DNA from: Citrobacter werkmanii NBRC 105721
GTDB lineage: Bacteria; Pseudomonadota; Gammaproteobacteria; Enterobacterales; Enterobacteriaceae
Direction: 5' to 3'
Length of the DNA stretch: 64,000 nt
NCBI GenBank assembly: GCA_000759755.1
Contig: BBMW01000009.1
Span: 62,001-126,000 of the forward strand
Shown: one piece after another, positions 31,158 through 41,532 of the stretch
Numbering within the stretch: the stretch's first letter is position 1
Layout: the number at the start of each line of letters is the position of its first letter
Notes under the pieces: generated by a model
Databases searched by the model: none
What the model saw: the letters and a program-made list of their open reading frames with translations, nothing else
What the model was told of the DNA's origin: nothing
Program-made: the position numbers and the translations under genes

Positions 31158-32366
31158 ATGACAGGCACCTCACCACGCAAAGCCTTAAGACGTCGCACCT
31201 GGGCGCTTTTCACGTTTTTCTTTTTACCCGGATTACTAATGGCTTCCTGGGCAACGCGTACTCCTGCCATCCGAGATATCCTCTCCATCTCCACCGCCGA
31301 AATGGGCGCGGTATTGTTTGGACTCTCTATTGGTTCGATGAGTGGCATTCTTTGTTCGGCCTGGCTGGTGAAACGATTTGGCACGCGTAAAGTGATCCGC
31401 ACCACCATGTCCAGTGCAGTCCTCGGGATGGTTATCCTCAGCGCGGCGCTATGGTTGCATTCCGCATGGCTTTTCGCGTTTGGCCTGGGCGTGTTTGGCG
31501 CCAGCTTTGGCGCAGCGGAAGTCGCCATCAACGTCGAAGGCGCGGCAGTTGAGCGCGAAATGAACAAGACCGTGCTGCCGATGATGCATGGTTTTTACAG
31601 TCTGGGAACGCTGGCGGGAGCCGGGGTCGGGATGATGCTTACCGCCTTCAGCGTGCCTGCGACCGTACATATTTTATTGGCGGCAATGGTGGCAATCACT
31701 CCTATCTTTATCGCCATCAAGGCCATTCCAGACGGCACGGGTAAGAATGCCTCTGACGGCGCTCACTCCAGCGAAAAAGGCGTGCCTTTCTATCGCGACA
31801 TTCAGTTGCTGCTGATTGGCGTCGTGGTGCTGGCGATGGCGTTTGCTGAAGGTTCGGCCAACGACTGGCTGCCGCTGTTGATGGTGGATGGCCACGGATT
31901 TAGCCCGACATCAGGCTCGCTGATTTATGCTGGATTTACGCTGGGTATGACCGTGGGTCGATTCACCGGCGGCTGGTTTATCGACCGCTACAGTCGCGTC
32001 GCGGTGGTGCGTGCCAGCGCGTTGATGGGGGCGCTTGGCATCAGTCTGATTATTTTTGTCGATAGCACATGGGTAGCGGGTGTTTCCGTTATTCTGTGGG
32101 GGCTTGGTGCATCGCTCGGCTTCCCGCTGACCATTTCAGCAGCCAGCGACACCGGTCCCGATGCGCCAACCCGCGTCAGCGTTGTAGCGACCACCGGCTA
32201 CCTGGCATTCCTGGTAGGGCCGCCGCTGCTGGGCTATCTGGGTGAACATTACGGCCTGCGCAGCGCTATGCTGGTGGTGCTGGCGCTGGTGCTTATCGCC
32301 GCCATTGTCGCGAAAGCGGTGGCGAAACCGGATCTCAAAAATACCCCTGTGATGGAGAACAGCTAA
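31158..32366 (+). CDS. ybjJ: YbjJ, major facilitator superfamily transporter
   Basis: 402 residues, the E. coli length and sequence. Twelve membrane helices; the MFS loop motif appears as [13 protein letters not shown] and its second-half copy as [14 protein letters not shown]. Substrate unknown. Its TAA stop shares one base with the ybjI ATG, so transporter and phosphatase are translationally coupled, suggesting a sugar-phosphate or sugar-alcohol role. Confidence 0.94.
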   Translation: MTGTSPRKALRRRTWALFTFFFLPGLLMASWATRTPAIRDILSISTAEMGAVLFGLSIGSMSGILCSAWLVKRFGTRKVIRTTMSSAVLGMVILSAALWLHSAWLFAFGLGVFGASFGAAEVAINVEGAAVEREMNKTVLPMMHGFYSLGTLAGAGVGMMLTAFSVPATVHILLAAMVAITPIFIAIKAIPDGTGKNASDGAHSSEKGVPFYRDIQLLLIGVVVLAMAFAEGSANDWLPLLMVDGHGFSPTSGSLIYAGFTLGMTVGRFTGGWFIDRYSRVAVVRASALMGALGISLIIFVDSTWVAGVSVILWGLGASLGFPLTISAASDTGPDAPTRVSVVATTGYLAFLVGPPLLGYLGEHYGLRSAMLVVLALVLIAAIVAKAVAKPDLKNTPVMENS

Positions 32367-33181
32367 TGAGCATCAAATTAATTGCGGTCGACATGGATGG
32401 CACATTTTTAAGCGACCAAAAAACCTATAACCGTGAGCGGTTTATGGCGCAATACCGTCAAATGAAAGAACAAGGGATCCGCTTTGTCGTCGCCAGCGGC
32501 AACCAGTATTACCAGCTCATCTCCTTTTTCCCTGAACTGGCCAATGAAATCTCATTTGTCGCTGAAAACGGCGGTTGGGTAGTCAGTGAAGGGAAAGATA
32601 TTTTTAACGGTGAACTGGCAAAAGACGATTTCAAGGCCATCGTGGATCATCTGTTGACCCGTACGGACATCGACATTATCGCCTGCGGTAAAAACAGCGC
32701 CTATACGCTCAAAAAATACAGCGATGAGCATAAATCCGTTTCCGCCATGTACTATCATCGTCTTGAATTTGTAGATAATTTTGACAATCTCAACGACGTT
32801 TTTTTCAAATTCGGGCTGAATATTTCAGACGACCGTATCCCGCAGGTGCAGGCCGATCTCCATGAGGCAATTGGCGATATCATGGTACCGGTGCATACCG
32901 GCTACGGCAGCATCGATTTAATTATTCCAGGTGTGCATAAGGCAAATGGTCTGCGCCTGCTGCAACAACGCTGGAATATTAGCGACGACGAGGTTGTTGT
33001 GTTTGGCGATGGCGGAAATGATATTGAGATGCTGCGTCAGGCGGGATTTAGTTTCGCAATGGCCAACGCTCACGAACCGGTTGTCCAGGCGGCAAAATAT
33101 CGCGCGGGATCGAACAACGAAGAGGGTGTGCTGGATGTTATCGACCGCGTATTAAAAAACGAAGCGCCGTTTACGCATTAA
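32366..33181 (+). CDS. ybjI: YbjI, HAD-superfamily sugar/FMN phosphatase
   Basis: 271 residues, Cof-type HAD hydrolase. Motif I is DMDGTF (Asp9, Asp11), motif II VASGN, and motifs III/IV are K in HKANG and GDGGNDIEM. E. coli YbjI dephosphorylates FMN and other small phosphates. It is a close paralogue of ybiV at 60692-61507 in this same window, with identical length and shared blocks such as [16 protein letters not shown]. Confidence 0.95.
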   Translation: MSIKLIAVDMDGTFLSDQKTYNRERFMAQYRQMKEQGIRFVVASGNQYYQLISFFPELANEISFVAENGGWVVSEGKDIFNGELAKDDFKAIVDHLLTRTDIDIIACGKNSAYTLKKYSDEHKSVSAMYYHRLEFVDNFDNLNDVFFKFGLNISDDRIPQVQADLHEAIGDIMVPVHTGYGSIDLIIPGVHKANGLRLLQQRWNISDDEVVVFGDGGNDIEMLRQAGFSFAMANAHEPVVQAAKYRAGSNNEEGVLDVIDRVLKNEAPFTH

Positions 33182-33289
33182 CGCCTCAGCACAGACGGCA
33201 ACAAAATGATGATATGATCTATTCATAATCCGCCTCAAATTAACCCCACTGGATTATTACCTCCAGTGATTACTTCAGGCGAGCGGATC

Positions 33290-33571
33290 ATGAAGAAAAG
33301 TGTACTGATAGCAACATTGTTGCTGGGTTTTGCGGGGACTTCATTTGCGCAAAGCGTTACCGTGGATGTACCAAGCGGTTATAAAGTGGTGGTCGTGCCC
33401 TCTTCCGTCAGCGTTCCGCAGGCGGTCAACGTGACGACCGCGCCACAAACAGTGTATGTTGCTCCAACACCCGCCCCGGCCCCTGTCTATCGCGCGCACC
33501 CTTATGCACGACATGTTGCCAGCGTAGGTGAAGGGATGATCATCGAACATCAGATTGACGATCACCACTAA
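33290..33571 (+). CDS. ybjH: YbjH, small secreted protein
   Basis: 93 residues from MKKSVLIATLLLG (K-12: 94). A clear signal peptide ends SFAQ about residue 20. The mature part is rich in Val, Pro and Ala (VYVAPTPAPAPVY) and ends in a His-rich tail. Function unknown. GCGGA lies before the ATG; the longer open frame from 33266 is not supported by the homologue. Confidence 0.87.
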   Translation: MKKSVLIATLLLGFAGTSFAQSVTVDVPSGYKVVVVPSSVSVPQAVNVTTAPQTVYVAPTPAPAPVYRAHPYARHVASVGEGMIIEHQIDDHH

Positions 33572-33579
33572 GTTTTGCG

Positions 33580-33600
33580 AAGCCCGGGCAACCGGGCTTT
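33580..33600. terminator. Hairpin shared by ybjH and mdfA
   Basis: Perfect 8-bp arms AAGCCCGG / CCGGGCTT with a 4-base loop, directly abutting the mdfA stop codon. Convergent terminator. Confidence 0.7.
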
Positions 33601-34831
33601 AGCCTTCCCGGGAATTCCCTACCCGTTTATCTTTCAGGAAGATAACCATCAATATCAGCCACAGTACGCCGCTTGCCAGATTAAACAGGCTGAACAAGCC
33701 GTTTCCTCCCAGCAGATAAGCATGTTTGCTCAACTCAATACCGACGGTAAAAATCAGCATCTGCAACATGCCCATAGCGGCAGAAACCGTCCCCTTACTC
33801 ATTTCACTGGCAAACAACGTCAGGCGGACCAGCCCTGCATTCGCCACGCCAATGCCAAACGCATAGATACTCAAACCCGCCGTCATCCACAAATACGCAT
33901 GGGATGACACTACCGTGGCCGCCGCGGCAATCACCAGTCCGACGGCGATAGGCCAGCCACCCATGATAATCAGCGAACGCACGGTCTTGCGCGAAGTCAG
34001 ACGCGCCAGCACCAGATTACCGGCAATCAGCGCCCCAAAAATCGGCACCTGCAACAGGCCATATTCGTAACTGCTGAGATGTTCACCGCTGATGATAATA
34101 ATCGGCGACTGGGCAATCCACGCCAGTAACGGCAGGCTGACAAAACCCAACGCCAGCGCGCCGGCAACAAAACGCCCATTTTTTAGCACCAGCTTATAAT
34201 CTTTACCCAGATCTTTAATGGACAGCTTTTCACCCAGCCGGGTCGCCGTTTCCGGCATCGCGCGTTGCAGGCCAAAGAAGGAGATAGCTGCAAGAGCAGC
34301 AAACAGGATAAACATCCCTTCCCACGGCAGAACATGTACCCAGGCCGCGCCAACTAGCGGTCCCAGCAGCGGCGCAATCAGCGCCACGTTTGCCATCAGC
34401 GCGGTAATTTTTATACACACCGCTTCCTCAAAGGATTCCTGAATTGCGGCGTAACCCACCGCGCCAATAAAGCACAGGCTTATCCCCTGCAAGAAACGCA
34501 GAAAGGTAAATTGCTCAATATTCTGTGCCAGCAGAGTCGCAAGGCAGGTCACAATGAACCAGAGTACGCCGGTTAACATCACCGGGCGACGACCAATACG
34601 ATCCGACAGTGGCCCTAACAGCCACTGTAAAAACATGCCACCCGCCAGATAGGCAGTCATGGAAGTGGGTACCCAGTCTAATCCGGCCTGATATTGCTCC
34701 ACCACCGCCAACATTCCGGGCTGGATCATATCGTTACCGATATAAGTAGAGAATTCGTAAAGCACCAGACAGAGAGGGAAAAGTAATGCCTGACGCCCCA
34801 ACCGGGCGCCTGAAGATAAACGGTTTTGCAT
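33599..34831 (-). CDS. mdfA: MdfA multidrug efflux MFS transporter
   Basis: Proton-driven exporter of chloramphenicol, cationic dyes and other drugs. The start [12 protein letters not shown] (34831) gives 410 residues as in E. coli. Glu26 and Asp34 in [12 protein letters not shown], needed for substrate and proton binding, are present, as is the motif A loop [13 protein letters not shown]. The open frame 31 codons upstream is not homologous. Confidence 0.96.
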   Translation of the reverse strand: MQNRLSSGARLGRQALLFPLCLVLYEFSTYIGNDMIQPGMLAVVEQYQAGLDWVPTSMTAYLAGGMFLQWLLGPLSDRIGRRPVMLTGVLWFIVTCLATLLAQNIEQFTFLRFLQGISLCFIGAVGYAAIQESFEEAVCIKITALMANVALIAPLLGPLVGAAWVHVLPWEGMFILFAALAAISFFGLQRAMPETATRLGEKLSIKDLGKDYKLVLKNGRFVAGALALGFVSLPLLAWIAQSPIIIISGEHLSSYEYGLLQVPIFGALIAGNLVLARLTSRKTVRSLIIMGGWPIAVGLVIAAAATVVSSHAYLWMTAGLSIYAFGIGVANAGLVRLTLFASEMSKGTVSAAMGMLQMLIFTVGIELSKHAYLLGGNGLFSLFNLASGVLWLILMVIFLKDKRVGNSREG

Positions 34832-35127
34832 GCAGTCTCTTAGCAAATGAAAAAACGCGCAAAGTGTAATAAATGCGCCGTACCGGTGATAGTGAATTAT
34901 GTGATTTGAAAGCAAAATGCGCACATTTTTACATTCATTTGCTCAAGAACATTTTGCTTTAAGGTTAATTTAAGTTGAGGCCGCTATCATGCTCATTAAG
35001 TCTCATTAATTGTCTTAAAAATAGTCATTTAGCAGACAAATAAGACAAGACCGCTTTTTATCCTGTAACAGCAATTTTATGCTCTCCCCCTATGGGCCTT
35101 TTAACGAGTACACTGAGTCTGGACGTT

Positions 35128-35736
35128 ATGCTAGAAAATCTTAATAATTCGCTGTTTTACCTGATCAACGCAACGCCGGATTCTGCGCAATGGGCTATTT
35201 CGCTGGCCATATTTATTGCCAAAGATTTAATCAGCATTGTCCCGCTGTTAGCGGTTATTCTCTGGCTTTGGGGACCGCGCGCTCAGGTTACTCTCCAGCG
35301 CCAGTTGGTCATAAAAATGGCGATAGCGCTGGCAGTTGGCCTGACTATTTCATGGCTGATGGGGCATCTGTTCCCCCACGATCGTCCGTTCGTTAACCAC
35401 ATCGGGTACAACTTCCTCCACCATGCGGCGGATGACTCTTTCCCGAGCGATCACGGCACGGTTATCTTTACTTTTGCTCTGGCTTTCCTGTTCTGGCATC
35501 GCCTGTGGACTGGCGCGCTGCTGATGGTTGTCGCCGTGGCGATTGCCTGGTCGCGCGTATACCTTGGCGTACACTGGCCGCTGGATATGCTGGGCGGATT
35601 CCTGGCTGGGCTGATCGGCTGCCTGAGCGCCCAGATGATCTGGCAACGGTTCGGCGCGCCCCTTTACTTCGGCTTGCAGACCTGCTATCGCACCTGTTTC
35701 GCTCTGCCCATCCGTAAAGGCTGGGTGCGTGACTAA
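35128..35736 (+). CDS. ybjG: YbjG, undecaprenyl-pyrophosphate phosphatase (PAP2)
   Basis: Recycles the lipid carrier for cell wall synthesis. 202 residues from MLENLNNSLF (K-12: 198). PAP2 motifs: HDRPF (35 residues after the third helix), FPSDHGTV and RVYLGVHWPLD, with six membrane helices. The extra four residues fall in the PRAQVTLQ loop. The 296-base gap to mdfA is AT-rich and carries both promoters; no operator was recognised. Confidence 0.94.
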   Translation: MLENLNNSLFYLINATPDSAQWAISLAIFIAKDLISIVPLLAVILWLWGPRAQVTLQRQLVIKMAIALAVGLTISWLMGHLFPHDRPFVNHIGYNFLHHAADDSFPSDHGTVIFTFALAFLFWHRLWTGALLMVVAVAIAWSRVYLGVHWPLDMLGGFLAGLIGCLSAQMIWQRFGAPLYFGLQTCYRTCFALPIRKGWVRD

Positions 35737-35799
35737 CCCACGGTAAAAAGAGTAGTATTAGGCGCAATACGAGCACTTATACTACTCTCCAGGGGAACT

Positions 35800-36558
35800 A
35801 TGGAAACTCGACGCGACGAGCGTATTGGTCAGTTGCTACAGGCGCTGAAACGCAGCGATAAATTACACCTCAAAGAAGCCGCGACGCTGCTGGGCGTATC
35901 TGAGATGACCATTCGTCGCGACCTGAATAATAACAATGCGCCTGTCGTCTTACTCGGGGGCTATATTGTTCTGGAGCCCCGCAGCGCCAACCACTATTTA
36001 ATCAGCGATCAAAAATCCCGTCTGGTTGATGAAAAGCGCCGTGCCGCACAGCAGGCGGCAAGCCTCGTGCAGGCGCATCAGACCATCTTTTTCGACTGCG
36101 GCACGACCACGCCGTGGATTATTGAGGCTATCGACAATGAACTGCCTTTCACCGCAATCTGCTACTCGCTAAATACGTTTCTGGTATTGCAGGAAAAACC
36201 GCAGTGTCGCGTCATTCTATGTGGCGGGGAATTTCATGCCAGTAACGCCATCTTCAAACCGCTCGATTTTCAGGAAACACTGAATAATCTGTGCCCGGAT
36301 ATCGCCTTTTATTCCGCGGCAGGCGTGCACATTGAGAAAGGCGCGACCTGCTTTAATCTGGAAGAATTAGCGGTGAAACACTGGGCAATGTCGATGGCGC
36401 AGCATCACGTTCTGGTGGTCGACCACAGCAAGTTTGGGAAGGTACGTCCTGCGAGGATGGGGGAATTAAAACGTTTTGATACCATCATCAGTGACAGCCG
36501 CCCCGACGATGAGTTTGTGGAATACGCCAAGGCGCAACGCATAAAGCTGTTGTACTAG
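35800..36558 (+). CDS. deoR: DeoR, deoxyribonucleoside operon repressor
   Basis: 252 residues as in E. coli. An N-terminal DeoR-type helix-turn-helix (LKEAATLLGVSEMTIRRDL, about 25-44) precedes the sugar-phosphate isomerase-like effector domain (DCGTTTPWI). It represses deoCABD and nupG, with deoxyribose-5-phosphate as inducer. It lies 63 bases after ybjG and converges on dacC over a REP-like element. Confidence 0.96.
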   Translation: METRRDERIGQLLQALKRSDKLHLKEAATLLGVSEMTIRRDLNNNNAPVVLLGGYIVLEPRSANHYLISDQKSRLVDEKRRAAQQAASLVQAHQTIFFDCGTTTPWIIEAIDNELPFTAICYSLNTFLVLQEKPQCRVILCGGEFHASNAIFKPLDFQETLNNLCPDIAFYSAAGVHIEKGATCFNLEELAVKHWAMSMAQHHVLVVDHSKFGKVRPARMGELKRFDTIISDSRPDDEFVEYAKAQRIKLLY

Positions 36559-36565
36559 CTGATAC

Positions 36566-36596
36566 TGCCGGACAGCGATGTTAGCGCCATCCGGCA
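36566..36596. repeat. REP-like palindrome between deoR and dacC
   Basis: TGCCGGA ... TCCGGCA arms around a 17-base centre resembling half of a REP unit, in a 48-base gap between convergent genes. Confidence 0.7.
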
Positions 36597-36606
36597 ATCG
36601 ATTAGA

Positions 36607-37809
36607 TTAAGAGAACCAGCCGCCAAACCACTGGTGGAACTTCATCATCACAAAATCCCACATCCGGCTAAAGAAACCACCCTCTTCCACTGCTTCCATC
36701 ACCATCAACGGACGTTGCTCGATAGATTTACCGTTCAACTGGAAGTCGATAGTCCCCACAACCTGCCCCTTTTTCAGCGGCGCGGTTAACTGTGGCTCGG
36801 TTAGCGTAAAGCTGGCTTTCAGGTTCTTAAGCTGACCGCGCGGGATAGTTACCGAACCCGCTTCCCCAGCCCCCAAATTGACTTCGCTCTTATCGCCAAA
36901 CCAGACGCGCTGAGTCACGAAGGTGGCATCCGGTTTAATCGGCGTAACGGTTTCAAAGAAGCGGAAGCCCCAGGTCAGCAGTTTTTCTGATTCATTAAAA
37001 CGGATACGGTCGGTTTTCGCCCCCAGCACGACGGAGATCAGGCGCATATCGCCCTGGGTCGCAGAAGCTACGAGGTTGTAACCTGCACCCGCCGTGGTAC
37101 CGGTTTTCATTCCGTCCACGTTCAGATTGGTGCTCCACAACAGACGGTTGCGGTTGGGCTGGCGAATTTTATTAAAGGTAAACTCTTTCTCTTTGTGGAT
37201 AGCGTACTCTTCGGGCACATCGTGGATTAACGCCTTGCCGAGCAACGCCATATCACGCGCGGTACTGAACTGCCCTGCCGCATCCAGGCCATGCACCGTC
37301 TGGAACGTGGTATTGGTCAGTCCCAGTTTTTTCGCGTAACCGTTCATCAGACCGATGAAGGACTCCTGACTCCCGGCAACGTAATCAGCGAGTGCAATAC
37401 AGGCATCATTACCAGACTGAATGATAACGCCTTTGTTCAGATCGGATACCGCAACCTGATCGCCAGGTTTGAGGAACATAACCGACGAACCGCGCAGGGC
37501 CGGATTACCGGTCGCCCAGGCATCTTTGCCCACGGTGACCATGTCGTTGAGGTTAATTTTTCCGGCCTTCAGCGCCTGACCGACCACATAGCTGGTCATG
37601 ATCTTGGTCAGACTGGCAGGATCCAGTTTCTCATCAGCATTACCTTCCGCCAGCACCTTGCCGCTGGCGTAATCCATCAGGATCCATGCACGCGCGTCCA
37701 CGCTCGGAGGAGCCGTGGGTTGCTCCGCCGCCTGTACGGTCGGTGCCAAAAGGATTAAGAGTGCAGAACCAGCAGCAAAGCTGCGAAGTGAAGAGAAGTA
37801 TTGCGTCAT
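36607..37809 (-). CDS. dacC: DacC (PBP6), D-alanyl-D-alanine carboxypeptidase
   Basis: Low-molecular-weight penicillin-binding protein that trims peptidoglycan pentapeptides. The start [10 protein letters not shown] (37809) gives 400 residues as in E. coli. A signal peptide (cleavage near VQAAEQ) is followed by the catalytic SLTK (Ser66, Lys69), SGN (132-134) and KTG (235-237), a beta-rich domain, and a C-terminal amphipathic membrane anchor ([13 protein letters not shown]). Confidence 0.96.
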   Translation of the reverse strand: MTQYFSSLRSFAAGSALLILLAPTVQAAEQPTAPPSVDARAWILMDYASGKVLAEGNADEKLDPASLTKIMTSYVVGQALKAGKINLNDMVTVGKDAWATGNPALRGSSVMFLKPGDQVAVSDLNKGVIIQSGNDACIALADYVAGSQESFIGLMNGYAKKLGLTNTTFQTVHGLDAAGQFSTARDMALLGKALIHDVPEEYAIHKEKEFTFNKIRQPNRNRLLWSTNLNVDGMKTGTTAGAGYNLVASATQGDMRLISVVLGAKTDRIRFNESEKLLTWGFRFFETVTPIKPDATFVTQRVWFGDKSEVNLGAGEAGSVTIPRGQLKNLKASFTLTEPQLTAPLKKGQVVGTIDFQLNGKSIEQRPLMVMEAVEEGGFFSRMWDFVMMKFHQWFGGWFS

Positions 37810-38138
37810 AAATGCCACCCGAGTATCCATTCTAAAAAACCACGTCATACCACACCGTGTTTACACAAAACTGGCCAGACAATCTCGGCCAACCCATTGC
37901 AGAAAAAGTCTGATGGATGACGTGTAAAATAAGTGCGGTGAGTAATAACGCACTAACGAGCTTAAATAAACCGTAAGTTGGTAAAGTTTTTAAAGTTTAT
38001 GCAATAACACCGCGCAGCGCTGCCCCTGGCACGATTTTTTTAGACGTTGTTGCGTAAATATTAGGTTTACCCCACCATGTGAGCGAGTCAGAGGGTATCT
38101 GCAGCCATGAAGCTGCTCAATTAATTTGCGGGGTTACT
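37810..38138. other. dacC-gstB divergent intergenic region
   Basis: 329 bases with no credible gene. It should contain the dacC and gstB promoters. No operator or structured RNA was recognised. Confidence 0.5.
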
Positions 38139-38765
38139 ATGATTACACTGTGGGGTCGCAATAACTCGACCAACGTAAAAAAAGTATTGTGGACGCTCGA
38201 AGAACTGGAACTGCCGTATAACCAAATTCTGGCAGGCGGGCAGCATGGCGGTAACCGCGATGCCGACTATCTGGCGATGAACCCGAACGGGTTGGTCCCA
38301 CTGCTACGCGATGATGAAACAGACGTTGTCCTGTGGGAATCCAATACCATTGTCCGTTATCTGGCGGCGCAGTACGGGCAAAAGCGTTTGTGGGTTGAGG
38401 CGCCTGCCGCGCGTGCCGTCGGCGAAAAATGGATGGATTGGGCGAACCAGACGCTGAGTCCTACGCACCGGGTTATCTTATTTGGTCTGGTCAGAACGCC
38501 AGCCGATCAACGCGACATGGCAGCCATTGAGGCAAGTATTCAGGTTTGCGATAACCTGTTTGCTATTCTGGATAACGCGCTGGCGGACCAGCCGTGGTTC
38601 TCCGGGGCGGAATTTGGCACGGCGGATATCGCCATTGCGCCATTTGTCTATAACCTGTTCAACGTTGGTTTGACATGGACCCCGCGTCCACACCTGGAAC
38701 GCTGGTATCAGCAACTGACGGAACGACCGGCATTTCAAAAAGTGGTGATGATCCCGGTCAGTTAA
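38139..38765 (+). CDS. gstB: GstB glutathione S-transferase
   Basis: 208 residues from [12 protein letters not shown] as in E. coli, where it conjugates bromoacetate and other haloacids. The thioredoxin-like N-terminal domain has the NSTNVKK active-site loop and the glutathione-binding NPNGLVPLL and ESNTIVRYL. The C-terminal helical domain ends [20 protein letters not shown]. Identity to K-12 is visibly lower in residues 95-160 than elsewhere. Confidence 0.94.
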   Translation: MITLWGRNNSTNVKKVLWTLEELELPYNQILAGGQHGGNRDADYLAMNPNGLVPLLRDDETDVVLWESNTIVRYLAAQYGQKRLWVEAPAARAVGEKWMDWANQTLSPTHRVILFGLVRTPADQRDMAAIEASIQVCDNLFAILDNALADQPWFSGAEFGTADIAIAPFVYNLFNVGLTWTPRPHLERWYQQLTERPAFQKVVMIPVS

Positions 38766-38770
38766 TCAGC

Positions 38771-39868
38771 TCAGGGACTCACCTTCAGTAATTCCCCGTC
38801 GGACTCGTCGGTTAACACATACAAATAGCCGTCTGGTCCGACGCGCACATCGCGGATCCGCTGTCCCCTTTCCTGCAACAGGCGCCCCTCTTCGGTGACC
38901 GTATTCCCTTTGACGCTCAGCACGATCACCTCTTTATCTTTCAACGCGCCGATAAACAGCTTCTGCCGCCACTGCGGGAAGGTATCGCTATTGTAAAAAG
39001 CCATTCCGCTAACTGCCGGTGACTTTTCCCAGTAAAAGATAGGCTGTTCTGTACCCGCAACAATTTGCCCCTTGGCTTCGGGAATTTTGAGACCGCTATA
39101 GTTAATCCCCCAGGTTGCGATCGGCCAACCGTAGTTTTTGCCTCTTGCGGGGATATTGATTTCATCGCCTCCACGCGGACCATGCTCATTGAGCCACAGC
39201 GCATCGCTCCACGGATTCATTGCCATACCTTGTGGATTACGGATGCCATACGACCAAATTTCTGCCCGCGCCCCCGACTGATTCACAAACGGATTATCCG
39301 GCGGCGTTTTGCCCTCGTCGGTCAGACGTACCACCTTGCCCTGCAATTTATTTAGATCCTGGGCGGTTGCACGTTGGTTATTCTCACCCAGGCCGATAAA
39401 CAGATAGCCATGACCATCAAACACCATGCGCCCGCCAAAATGGTTTCCGGTTGAGAGCTTCGGCTGTTGGCGAAAAACGGTCTGGAACGCTTGCAGGTGT
39501 TTGAGATCGTCGCTCAGTCGTCCGTAACCCACCGCCGTGCCGGCTTTACCCTCACTGTCGGCTTCAGCGAAGCTGAGCCACACTCGCCGGGATCGTTCAA
39601 AGTCAGGCGCTAACACCACATCCAACAATCCTCCCTGACCATTCGCCCAGACTTTAGGTACGCCGGTCAGCGGGTCGGAAAGTCCCTTATCAGGCTGCCA
39701 GAGTCGAAGCTGGCCGCCTTTGAGCGTAATTAACATACCGCGATTATCGGGTAAAAAAGCCAGCGACCACGGGTGATCAAGTTTGGTTTGCAGCACCTCC
39801 ACCTTTACCGCGGCGGCATAAGAGGAAAATAGCGCAAGTGGGATAGCACAGAGAAAGAGTTGACGCAT
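38771..39868 (-). CDS. yliI: YliI, PQQ-dependent aldose sugar dehydrogenase
   Basis: Periplasmic six-bladed beta-propeller oxidising aldoses with PQQ. The start MRQLFLCAIP (39868) has AGGAGG five bases upstream and gives 365 residues. Signal peptide ends near SSYAAA. Conserved features: STGNHFGGR (catalytic His region), YGIRNPQGM and HGPRGGDEIN. E. coli and its relatives do not make PQQ, so activity needs external cofactor. Convergent with gstB, 5-base gap. Confidence 0.94.
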   Translation of the reverse strand: MRQLFLCAIPLALFSSYAAAVKVEVLQTKLDHPWSLAFLPDNRGMLITLKGGQLRLWQPDKGLSDPLTGVPKVWANGQGGLLDVVLAPDFERSRRVWLSFAEADSEGKAGTAVGYGRLSDDLKHLQAFQTVFRQQPKLSTGNHFGGRMVFDGHGYLFIGLGENNQRATAQDLNKLQGKVVRLTDEGKTPPDNPFVNQSGARAEIWSYGIRNPQGMAMNPWSDALWLNEHGPRGGDEINIPARGKNYGWPIATWGINYSGLKIPEAKGQIVAGTEQPIFYWEKSPAVSGMAFYNSDTFPQWRQKLFIGALKDKEVIVLSVKGNTVTEEGRLLQERGQRIRDVRVGPDGYLYVLTDESDGELLKVSP

Positions 39869-39970
39869 AACACCTCCTGAATGGCTCTGCATAAAGCGTA
39901 GCCAGCAGGGGGAATTATCCCGCTACATTTACATAATCTTAACGAAAAGGGGGAGCGCCCTCCCCCTGAT

Positions 39971-40354
39971 TCAGACGTGTTCCAGCGTTGGATAAGATTG
40001 CAAACACTGGATGCTCAGCGTCAGCGTTGTCAGGCAGTTTTCCAGTTTATCTGCGTTAACGGCAATAAAAGTTGGACAATCGTGATGTCCACTCATAAGA
40101 CAAACAGCGGCGGCGGCTAACGCCCCTTCAGCACGATGAAGGGCATTCCACTCTTCCTGATCAAGATGCATACCGTGAAGCTGTGATTGCTCGTGCAGTT
40201 CGCGATTCAGCACAAAAAAATTATCACGCAGACGATCGCTCTCGCTGACTGACATGTAGCCTTTCGCTTTTCTCAACAGCAGATAAGCGGCAAGTTCGAT
40301 ACGGGCGTTTATCAATTTGTTGAGAAGATCGGTTCTCAGTCTGTCAACAACCAT
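39971..40354 (-). CDS. bssR: BssR (YliH), biofilm regulator
   Basis: 127 residues from MVVDRLRTDLLNK, matching E. coli BssR in length; GAGGAGG lies just upstream, so the longer frame is not used. A small helical cytoplasmic protein linked in E. coli to indole and AI-2 signalling and biofilm formation, without a known biochemical activity. Conserved blocks: AKGYMSVSES and CLMSGHHDCP. Confidence 0.93.
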   Translation of the reverse strand: MVVDRLRTDLLNKLINARIELAAYLLLRKAKGYMSVSESDRLRDNFFVLNRELHEQSQLHGMHLDQEEWNALHRAEGALAAAAVCLMSGHHDCPTFIAVNADKLENCLTTLTLSIQCLQSYPTLEHV

Positions 40355-40574
40355 ACTTTGTTCCTCCTCTTTCCAACCATGGTGCAACTTAATAGTATGG
40401 TTGTTTTTTGAACAAATAGATGTCCTACATCAACAAAGCTCAATTGATTAACATAATTTACAATGTTACAACTCCAGGCGATGCGCTTAGCGAAAATGGT
40501 CAGTTTCCCGCTAGCATGACATTTTTTGCTATACCTGATGTGATTACTGCCGTAGTGCTGATTATGAGGGGTCT

Positions 40575-41501
40575 ATGTCGAAAGCAAATGATGCAGAGAA
40601 AATTCGCACACTATCAAAAATTGATCTCAATCTGCTGACGATTTTCTGTTTGATCTATAGCGTAGGCAGCATCTCCCGAGTCGCTGATATGTTGAATATC
40701 TCACCCTCTGCCGTCAGCCAGTCCTTGAGAAAACTGCGCGAAATGATGGGGGATAATCTGTTTGTCCGCAGCGGAAATGCGCTGTTACCGACGGTCTACT
40801 CTGATGAGCTTTATGATAATACGATCCCTATTATCGACAAACTGTCGTTGCTGATGCCGCTTTCCACGCCTGCCGCCAAAAAAAGGCTAACGCTCTATAC
40901 GGAATCTTTTATATCCCCTATCGTCATTCCCGATGTTACCGCGAGAATAATCGATACCGACGCCGATATCAGTCTCCTGCACCTCACCGCCGACCTGAAT
41001 GAACAGAGCATTATTGAGTTATTGAATATGCGCCAGGCGGATGTCGTTTTTTCAACTTTTTCCGTTGAGTCAGCAAGCCTTTCATGCCAGAAAATATGCG
41101 ATATGCGCCTGGTACTGGTAGCGTCGCAGAATAATGCTTTATACGGTAGTTCCATTAGCGAAGCACAATTCAGAAACGCGAACCTGGTGGGTTATAATAC
41201 CAAGAATGAAAAAATCATTTACCATCGCAGTATTGTGGATAAAAAATTCAGATCCGGGGATCGCTGCCTGCTGACCTCATCATTTACGGCGATACTGACG
41301 ATTGTGTCCAATACCCATTGTATAGGGGTGATCCCGGAAAAGGTGTTTGCAACACATGCTCATCTGTATGGGCTGAAAAAAATAAACACGCCGTTTCCCC
41401 TGCCGCAATTTAGTGTGTTTGCTTCATCACGCAAAGACAGCAATACCCATAAGATCCTCTCCCCCATACTCGCCGATTTGCAAACCGCCTCCCTGTTATA
41501 A
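40575..41501 (+). CDS. LysR-family regulator, LeuO/YbdO/YbeF group
   Basis: 308 residues. The N-terminus (IDLNLLTIFCLIYSVGSISR...SPSAVSQSL) has the helix-turn-helix form shared with E. coli LeuO, YbdO and YbeF rather than with CbbR-type LysR proteins. Start ATG has GAGGGG upstream. It is convergent with the phosphorylase gene over a perfect hairpin. K-12 has the dgcI/pdeI pair between rimO and bssR instead; this regulator is accessory. Targets unknown; LeuO-type proteins often antagonise H-NS silencing. Confidence 0.88.
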   Translation: MSKANDAEKIRTLSKIDLNLLTIFCLIYSVGSISRVADMLNISPSAVSQSLRKLREMMGDNLFVRSGNALLPTVYSDELYDNTIPIIDKLSLLMPLSTPAAKKRLTLYTESFISPIVIPDVTARIIDTDADISLLHLTADLNEQSIIELLNMRQADVVFSTFSVESASLSCQKICDMRLVLVASQNNALYGSSISEAQFRNANLVGYNTKNEKIIYHRSIVDKKFRSGDRCLLTSSFTAILTIVSNTHCIGVIPEKVFATHAHLYGLKKINTPFPLPQFSVFASSRKDSNTHKILSPILADLQTASLL

Positions 41502-41514
41502 AAACCAGGGAGGC
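41487..41514. terminator. Hairpin shared by LysR gene and phosphorylase gene
   Basis: Perfect 9-bp arms GCCTCCCTG / CAGGGAGGC with a 10-base loop that contains the LysR stop codon. Bidirectional terminator between convergent genes. Confidence 0.75.
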
Positions 41515-41532
41515 TCAGCGTTAGGGAAATTG